This document shows positions 58,228-64,000 of a DNA stretch of 64,000 nt, in pieces. The notes beneath the pieces are model-generated. The model saw only the letters and a program-made list of their open reading frames with translations, searched no databases and was not told the origin of the DNA. The DNA lies in contig RPFO01000542.1 of NCBI GenBank assembly GCA_009746045.1, forward strand, positions 62,501-126,500, given 5' to 3'. Each line of letters starts with the position of its first letter. Position 1 is the first letter of the stretch. A program made the position numbers and the translations under genes. Source of the stretch: Mesostigma viride. Taxonomy: Eukaryota; Streptophyta; Mesostigmatophyceae; Mesostigmatales; Mesostigmataceae.

Positions 58228-58682
58228 TGTAATATATATTAAAAATATAATTACTTACAGCAGAGTGAAATCACTCAAACCAAAGCAAACGCCCAGCTAT
58301 AAACCTATATACAGAGCCATGTCAAAGCTCTATACTACGATAAGACCAATGGAAACGCCTAACGGGAGGAACCTAATAGCCCTGCTGCACCGCAAAATCA
58401 GCCCGCGTACGGCGGAGCATGATGTCCGCCATGGCCCGAGTCAGCGCCACCGACAAGCGCTGACGCCAATATGACGTCCAGGTCCGCGCCGACCATGGGG
58501 CCCGCTGGCCCTCCAGGTCCAGCCGGTCCTCCCGGAGCCGGCAACACTCCTTGAAGAAGGCGGAGGTCAGGGGCCCCATGGCCCCAAACTCCTCCAGGAC
58601 AAAGGGCACCACACGATGGTGCCCGACGTCGCCGTAGGCCAGGAGCTTGGCCCGCTCCGCCCGGTCCGCCGTGTAACCTGCC
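58228..58682 (-). mobile_element. 5'-truncated LINE fragment (endonuclease-like family)
   Basis: - strand copy of the 3' end of the LINE at 41154-41799: the last 79 or so codons (58612-58373, VPFVLEEFGAMGPLTSAFFK) and the same 3' UTR ending in a TTTTTAATATATA-type tail. An A+T-rich tandem repeat (ATGCATATATATTGTAAT) follows at 58683-58770. Confidence 0.8.
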
Positions 58683-58770
58683 GTGATTATAAATGCATAT
58701 ATATTGTAATAAATATATTGTAATAAATATATATGATTATAAATGCATATATATTGTAATATATATGTCG

Positions 58771-59838
58771 ATGATGATTATACCAAGGTTTATGCTGTAT
58801 AAATTCTCTTGTGCAGAACAAGCTCATGCTAATTAATGCATTGGCATTATTAATGCTGCATGTTAATAACTTGTTTGCAAGGTCAATTTTGAAGGCGAAA
58901 GCGTGGCCGGGGCGGCAGCGAAGTCGCAGCAAGCGAACTGTATCGCTGAAGGCAAATGAAGCGCTGATTGCGAGCGGCTGCGAGTGCTGAAGTGATCGGG
59001 CAACTGCGAATGTCGCCAGCGATCTGGAAAGAGCGCGAGTATCGCTGTCAAGAGCGGGAGAGAGCACAAATGTCGCAAGCGGCTGTCAGAATTTGTCGCC
59101 ATCGACAATGAAGGTCTTCAATGCAGCTGCTGTGCGTGTTGGGAGCGAAGGCTTCACCAGTGTGCAGTTGATTCATCGAGAGTGCTCAGTCGCCCGCGAG
59201 TGTCGCGAACGATTTAATGCTATGAGCAACAACAAGTGGAGTTACTGTTGATACCTTGTTGCATGAAGAGCAGCCTGGCGTGAAGGCGCACTTGCAAGCA
59301 AGGTTGTGATTTATTTGATAATCACTTCAACAGGGTAGGTGCCCAGTGGGGAGCACCTGGATCTGCGGTGCAGAGCAGGGTAACATGTTATTTCTGCCAT
59401 GCAAACAGGGTCATATTGCCCTCTTTGGCATTGGCAAGTGAACCGAGGTGGGTATATTAATTTAACCCAACCTGACGGATTCTGCCTTCCCTGGGCTTGC
59501 TAGGGTCCGCCAGGGAGGGGGCTAAGAGTGACCCCCCCATTACTCTGGATGAAGTTAATTTGCTCCCTGCACTGTCAGGTTGAGGGTACATCCATGGAGG
59601 AAGAACACAATGGGGTAGTGACTGGGTCTTCCCGCGTCACCATGGTGAAAGCAGTTATACCACAAGGCAACAACGTTCCCACATGGCTCTTGGAGGTAGT
59701 TTACGTACTCCTTCAATGTTGGAGCGTGGAAGTCCTGCCTTAGGGCAGGAGGCTCCTTTAGAGGAGGAGGATGAGGCTGATGCCAGGCCTGAATGATGCA
59801 ATTAATGGGGAGCATGGTTGTAAGTGATATAGTGCTGA
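58771..59838 (+). other. region before the pol ORF, no clear gene
   Basis: Part of the LTR element. The small frame 59528-59743 has no known domain. A TGA at about 59836-59838 closes the pol frame upstream, so any gag or start codon would need a frameshift or splicing. Confidence 0.35.
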
Positions 59839-62800
59839 TCAAAGCACATCACCTTAGCAGTAAAGCAGGTTGCTGAGGCTTGTTCCTGTAGGCTGGTTGC
59901 TCCCAAGCCTAAGAAGTCTCATGTCAGACAACCTGTGTTGCAGCCTGGATATGTACAATGTGATATCCAAGAAATCAGGAAACTGATTTTGTTGGTGGGT
60001 GTTGACAGATACACCAAGTACAAGGTGCTGGAGCTGTTGCAAGATAAATCTAAGCCATGTTTGGTGGCTGGGCTCCAGGCTATCAGATCCAGAATGAAAC
60101 CAGTGATCCAGCTGCAGTGTGATTTAGAATTTGAGTGCTGCATGGGGCATGAAGACCTCCCTGAGTTATTTGTTGTACACAGGGAGTCCCATGGCAGTCA
60201 AGGCGTGGTGGAGAGGACAATCAGAGAACTCAAGACTATTCTGCTGACGGAGAAGAAGATTCCAAGATTGGTTCCAGCTATTATCAAGACGGCCTGGTTA
60301 AGGTCAGTTGAGGACAGATTGAATGTCAGGGCATCCATGTATGTTGGAGAGGTCCCTGTGACTCCATTATCATTGCATCTTCGGGAGCTCCCTACTGAGG
60401 TTGAGCAAGCCTGGAAAGATAGCCTTATGTTCAAGTTTGCCAAGTTGAGGCAGAAAGACAAGGGCTGGAGTGTTCTGAAACCTGTTGTTGGCCAGAGGGT
60501 AATTGTGTGGAAAGAGCCCAAGCTTGCAGGCAAGCGTGGTAGCTGGCACCCTGGAGTAGTGACCAGGGTGGAACTAGCTGGGCACAAGTGCTGGGTGAAG
60601 ATGGAGGATCCTCCCCAGAATGTGCACCGTCTGTCGTGGTCATATGTACGTCTAAGGGGTGCTGAAGCAGAGGCAGTAACTCCTGATGTGACAACCTTGC
60701 CAGTTGGTCATGACGTCATCCCTGATCATCACGTTCAAGCTGGAAGTAATCCCCGGGTAAGTCCTGGCCAGACCCCTGGATCGGTTAACTCTCCATCCTT
60801 AGGACAGGCAGATGTGGTCCCCTCTAGCCTCACTAAGCATAGAGGTGTGGGCCTGAAAGATGTGGTGCTGGCTATGCAAAAAGCCAAGCAAGGACCTCGG
60901 GTGTCCAAGCTCAGCCAGTTGGAGGAGTCCGAGGATGCTGTCCTAGAGGTAGATACCAATGCTGAGGTTTCTATTATGGGATCTCAACATACAGGTCAAC
61001 GGCAGGTGCTTTCGCCTAGTTGTGCTTGGGTGTCTGACTTTAGTGGCAGGACACACATTATGGTATTGGGAGAGGTGCTGGTACCCTTCATGGGTGAGAA
61101 TGTCACATTTCTTGTGCTTGAAGATTATGATGGCCCTATCATCTTGGGTCAAAATTTTCTGAGCTCTCCTAGAATTGTTGTGGCATCTGATAAGCTGAGA
61201 AAGTTTGGCTGGGGTAGCATACCCTTGGTCAATTTTAAAACCTCCCTTGCCAGTGTATTTAATTCTGTGAAAGCGATCAAGAATGTGCAGTGGCCTGAGG
61301 ATCAGATTCCTGTGGCTTCCAGTCTTGTGATGCCAGCTGCTCTCCATCCTAGCAGTATTGGTATTACTAAGAGATCACTGGCTGCTCATTCTCCTCTTAG
61401 CTATGATCAGCTTGTCCAGGAAATGAGTTCTCCTCTGATGTTTGAGGCCTGGAGGCTAGCATTTGCCAAGGCCCTAGAGGAGTGGTTGCAGTTTGACTGC
61501 TGTCAGCCTGTGAATGAAGTTCCTCCATACAGTACACGGTTGAAGCTCAGATTCGTCATCAAGCGGAAGGAGGTGGAGGGGGTGTCTGTTCCCCATGTGC
61601 GTCCAGTTCTTAATGAATACCGTGGTACTGGGGATCTTCTGGGCGAGGAGTTGTATACACCTGGGATGCTACATGATACATGGCGTATTTTATTGTGCCT
61701 GTATGTCGGTATGCTGAACCAGGGTGCTGATATGTCTTCAGTTCTGCTAGATTTCAAGAGAGCATTTCTGAAGGGTGATCCCAGTGTGGCTCAGCAGGTG
61801 TGGCATTGTGAAACTCCATTTCATGTGCCAGTTCCTGTAGCCTGGCAGGCAGAGCTCCAGTCTAGCTACCTGCTGATTCTGAAGGGTCTAGAAGGTCTCA
61901 GGTCCAGTCCCATCATTTGGAGGCTCACCTTGGAAGACTTCTTGACTAAGCACTGTGGGTTGAAGGTGTCATCTGTGGACCCATGTTTATTGCTGGGTAG
62001 GTGGCATGATTTACCTGTGTATGCTAGCCTGCATGGTGATGACTTGCACTTGATTGCTCCCACTAAGTGGTTGAGTCAGTTTGTGCCCATCATTAATGAT
62101 GCATTTCCTTTGGGAAAAGAATTGTGGCAGAAGCCTGGAGAGGCTGTCACGTTCTGTGGAATGCAGGCTACATTGGTTCAGGAGGGGAGTCAGTGGCTGA
62201 TTAAGCTGCAGGCGGGCAATGACTACAAGAGTACCATTCTTCAATCTGTTCCAGAGGTCATGACGTCATCCATTGCACCTGAGCTGAAAGGCAAGTTGGC
62301 CTGGTATGGCAGCATTTGTGGGCCTGACATGATGGTCCATAGCAGATCCCCTGATGATGTGCTAATTCTGGAGGAGCCTTCCCAGATTATTGCACATGTT
62401 AACAAGTCTCCTGGTATTACTTTAGCTGGGATTGATTTGTCTTTGCCATTTTCCTTGGATATCTATGTTGATAGCTCCATGGATAGCAGGCAAGTTTCTA
62501 AGGTCAGAGGCAGGTCAGCTGGCTTGTTTGTGCTTCAGCAACATAGGCCTAGTCTTGTGGCCTGGTACAGTCGTCTTCAAAGAAGGGTTGCTGTGAGTTC
62601 AGATGTCTCTGAGTGCAGAGCCATTTGTGAAGGGATTCAGTCCAGTTTGTACATCAAGGAGCTGTTGCTAGCTATGGCTTCAGTGACTCCTCATACTCTT
62701 CAGCTGGAGACCTTGATCCTTTCAGATAACATGGGCATGGTCCAGTTTGTGCACAAGCAGTTGGCCAGAAGCAGAGATCTGGATTATCTCCTGTTGAAGG

Positions 62801-62931
62801 AGTTGGCAGGTCTGGTGGATATTCAACATCTTCCAGGTTCTGAGAATCCTGCTGATGCCTTGACCAAGTTGCCTCACAAGTCTGCTGAGCAATATAAGCT
62901 TCTTTACAAGCTGATGAGCTCCTCTGTGTGA
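59839..62931 (+). CDS. pol: pol polyprotein: integrase, protease-like, RT, RNase H
   Basis: Frame open from 59839; no ATG precedes the first domain. Numbering from codon 59935: integrase core 8-100 with QCDI (D10), VDRYTKYKVLELLQDKS, QCDLEFEC (D63) and SQGVVERTIRELK (E93). Integrase C-terminal region to about 240. Retropepsin-like domain 335-415 with VLEVDTNAEVSIMGS (DTN in place of the usual DTG), WVSDFSGRTHIMVLGEV and PIILGQNFL. RT 490-800 with RLKLRFVIKRKEVEG, SSVLLDFKRAFLKGD (D606), LKGLEGLRSSPIIW and YASLHGDDLHLI (HGDD where copia has YVDD). RNase H from about 830 with DIYVDSSMDSRQ, SDVSECRAICEGIQSS, LILSDNMGMVQF and LPGSENPADALTK. Similarity is to Ty1/copia, but the domain order is abnormal. 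The frame has no stops or frameshifts. Confidence 0.85.
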   Translation, partial: SKHITLAVKQVAEACSCRLVAPKPKKSHVRQPVLQPGYVQCDIQEIRKLILLVGVDRYTKYKVLELLQDKSKPCLVAGLQAIRSRMKPVIQLQCDLEFECCMGHEDLPELFVVHRESHGSQGVVERTIRELKTILLTEKKIPRLVPAIIKTAWLRSVEDRLNVRASMYVGEVPVTPLSLHLRELPTEVEQAWKDSLMFKFAKLRQKDKGWSVLKPVVGQRVIVWKEPKLAGKRGSWHPGVVTRVELAGHKCWVKMEDPPQNVHRLSWSYVRLRGAEAEAVTPDVTTLPVGHDVIPDHHVQAGSNPRVSPGQTPGSVNSPSLGQADVVPSSLTKHRGVGLKDVVLAMQKAKQGPRVSKLSQLEESEDAVLEVDTNAEVSIMGSQHTGQRQVLSPSCAWVSDFSGRTHIMVLGEVLVPFMGENVTFLVLEDYDGPIILGQNFLSSPRIVVASDKLRKFGWGSIPLVNFKTSLASVFNSVKAIKNVQWPEDQIPVASSLVMPAALHPSSIGITKRSLAAHSPLSYDQLVQEMSSPLMFEAWRLAFAKALEEWLQFDCCQPVNEVPPYSTRLKLRFVIKRKEVEGVSVPHVRPVLNEYRGTGDLLGEELYTPGMLHDTWRILLCLYVGMLNQGADMSSVLLDFKRAFLKGDPSVAQQVWHCETPFHVPVPVAWQAELQSSYLLILKGLEGLRSSPIIWRLTLEDFLTKHCGLKVSSVDPCLLLGRWHDLPVYASLHGDDLHLIAPTKWLSQFVPIINDAFPLGKELWQKPGEAVTFCGMQATLVQEGSQWLIKLQAGNDYKSTILQSVPEVMTSSIAPELKGKLAWYGSICGPDMMVHSRSPDDVLILEEPSQIIAHVNKSPGITLAGIDLSLPFSLDIYVDSSMDSRQVSKVRGRSAGLFVLQQHRPSLVAWYSRLQRRVAVSSDVSECRAICEGIQSSLYIKELLLAMASVTPHTLQLETLILSDNMGMVQFVHKQLARSRDLDYLLLKELAGLVDIQHLPGSENPADALTKLPHKSAEQYKLLYKLMSSSV

Positions 62932-63703
62932 GTTGAGCAATTCCAGTTGGAGCTTTGAGTTTGGTGACTGTTGGGTGAGAAGAGCTAACATTGAGCTGGG
63001 CTCTGTTATGCTGAGAGCTGTGATGCTCTGAGGGCAGTAATGCTCTGTGTACATATGTGTATAATACTGTATTCTATGTAATGCTCAGTCATGGAGCATG
63101 ATGTTGGTTGGGGGTTTGTCCTCAGTTTGAGGTTTGTCTCAACCAAAGGGATTTTATAGGGCAGGGTTCGATTCCCTGGGGCTGCTTAGGCGGATTTTCC
63201 CGGATTGGCTGGCCCATCAACCTTGCTGGTGAGGTGGCGACAGGTCCCCCTAGTTTTGTCCCAGACAGAGGAAGGTAGTTTGTCATGTGCTTAATATATT
63301 TTGTGATGTGCTATTTCTCAGTCCATGGTGGGCGCCAGTTCTGATAACTATCAATGTCTACCTGATAAGGTCTTGTGGGTAACTTGTGGGGTTCCAATCA
63401 GGAGCCATTATGGTGGTGATTCCATTTTGGTCATTATTCTGGTTAGCCACAAGCTGCTACTCCAAACACTTGGCTTTCTACTTCCAGTGGATAGGGAATT
63501 CATTGTAATTCGTCATGGCTGAGATGTGTTGTGATCTGGTGCTTGATTAATCCCGAGCAGAGACTACAGAGAGCTGGGAGGGATGTCAAGTGCTATGCAT
63601 GTTGTTTCTATTTATGTGTTGCCAAGCCTAACAGCTCTAAAAGAAAGAAAGGGCTGGAGTTAATATGGCTGTTACGTCCAAGCTCTAAAAGAGAAGAAAG
63701 GGC
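62932..63703 (+). other. 3' untranslated region of the unusual LTR element
   Basis: No gene. Contains a GGGTTCGATTCCC word at 63166-63178 resembling a tRNA T-arm, without a matching acceptor stem. Ends in two purine tracts. Confidence 0.5.
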
Positions 63704-63898
63704 TGGAGTTAATATTGCCTGGCAAGCAATATTATTCTACTAAGCTACTTGGCTTGTAGAGATTCTACTTCCGGTTACTACAATCCAGAAACGGGTTCAT
63801 TCTGATGAGTATTGCTCGAGATATGAGCAAGATACTGTTCTACTACATTCTACTTGGATTCGGTGATTCTACGGTGGTTCTTCAAGTGACGCGTGGCA
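63704..63898 (+). repeat. 3' LTR, 195 bp
   Basis: Preceded by a purine tract (63686-63702, AAAAGAGAAGAAAGGG). A diverged copy of this tract with the first dozen LTR bases lies at 63632-63665. Confidence 0.88.
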
Positions 63899-64000
63899 GC
63901 CGACTAGTGCCCATCACCGACCTAAAGAGGTGGTTCATGAGCATCTGAAAAGAGGCAGGGCTGTTACACAAGCCCATGGCCGCCACGCGGAATTGGTAAT
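63899..64000 (-). pseudogene. pol: gypsy RT, upstream part
   Basis: On the - strand: YQFRVAAMGLCNSPASFQ, MLMNHLFRSVMGTSR. This matches the RT of the first element just before its YLDD motif and shows that the LTR element at 56883-63898 sits inside this gene. Continues beyond the window. Confidence 0.88.

Larger units (their letters stand above)
56883..63898 (+). mobile_element. unusual LTR retroelement, IN-PR-RT-RH order
   Basis: 7.0 kb bounded by identical 195-bp direct repeats (56883-57077, 63704-63898) that start TGGAG and end TGGCA. GCCGA occurs at 56874-56878 and 63899-63903, a likely 5-bp target duplication, with four extra bases GACC before the left repeat. A purine-rich tract precedes the right repeat. 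It interrupts the RT of the second gypsy element (joined flanks read MGLCNSPASFQMLMN then YLDDILIFS). One long ORF (59839-62931). The leader contains a nested LINE fragment (58228-58682). No gag gene was recognised. Confidence 0.85.
42731..64000 (-). mobile_element. second Ty3/gypsy chromovirus carrying nested insertions
   Basis: Read on the - strand: RT starts beyond 64000, continues 64000-63899, is broken by an LTR element (56883-63898), resumes 56878-55873 (RT active site, RNase H), is broken by two TTAA-flanked elements (45637-47333, 47338-55868), and resumes 45632-43863 (integrase, chromodomain). It ends with a polypurine tract and probable LTR. Protein similarity to the element at 1-6478 is clear throughout, but this copy is more G+C-rich and lacks the extra 3' ORF. 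Confidence 0.85.

Noticed and set aside
63155-63190. tRNA-like T-arm (GGGTTCGATTCCC)
   Set aside because: The T-stem pairs, but there is no matching acceptor 5' strand about 65 bases upstream and no anticodon arm.

Overview
This is a eukaryotic nuclear window. The best fit is a green-lineage alga (chlorophyte or streptophyte); I cannot name the species. Evidence: a plant-type bHLH gene with a C-terminal ACT-like domain spread over many short exons with GT-AG introns, plant-type telomere-like TTTAGGG units near 13.83 kb, and dense LTR retrotransposons, LINEs and simple repeats. No bacterial or viral gene organisation is present.

Layout. (1) 1-6478, + strand: the 3' part of a frameshifted Ty3/gypsy chromovirus (RT, RNase H, integrase, chromodomain), then a broken GC-rich extra ORF, a polypurine tract and a probable 3' LTR. 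(2) 6479-12445: mostly unassigned sequence with a cluster of five CACGTG boxes (7655-7907), a (GGA)n block (11.1-11.33 kb) and long intronic-type microsatellites. (3) 12446-24870, + strand: the only host gene I can support, a polyQ-containing bHLH-ACT transcription factor related to the plant AIG1/bHLH30/bHLH106 group. Thirteen exons are visible; the start codon is not. (4) 26.6-42.2 kb: a LINE graveyard. It holds LINE ORF2 pieces, four ORF1-only retroposons with (TTAA)n tails and 10-12 bp target-site duplications, a LINE 3' end with a restriction-endonuclease-like domain, and a 7.4-kb TTAA-flanked DNA element that splits a LINE reverse transcriptase gene. (5) 42.7 kb to beyond the window end, - strand: a second gypsy chromovirus broken up by nested insertions. 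Two adjacent TTAA-flanked elements (45637-47333 and 47338-55868) sit in its pol gene; the second contains a very young Ty1/copia element (47785-54134; TSD GAGCG; 431/432-bp LTRs that differ at two positions). A further LTR element (56883-63898, identical 195-bp LTRs) splits the gypsy RT.

The most unusual object is the 56883-63898 element. Its single long ORF reads integrase, then a retropepsin-like domain, then RT, then RNase H. That order matches neither Ty1/copia (PR-IN-RT-RH) nor Ty3/gypsy (PR-RT-RH-IN). A second unexpected pattern is that introns of the bHLH gene repeatedly carry short imperfect copies of the neighbouring exon edge together with its splice site. All functional statements are inferences from motifs read by eye; no database search was possible.
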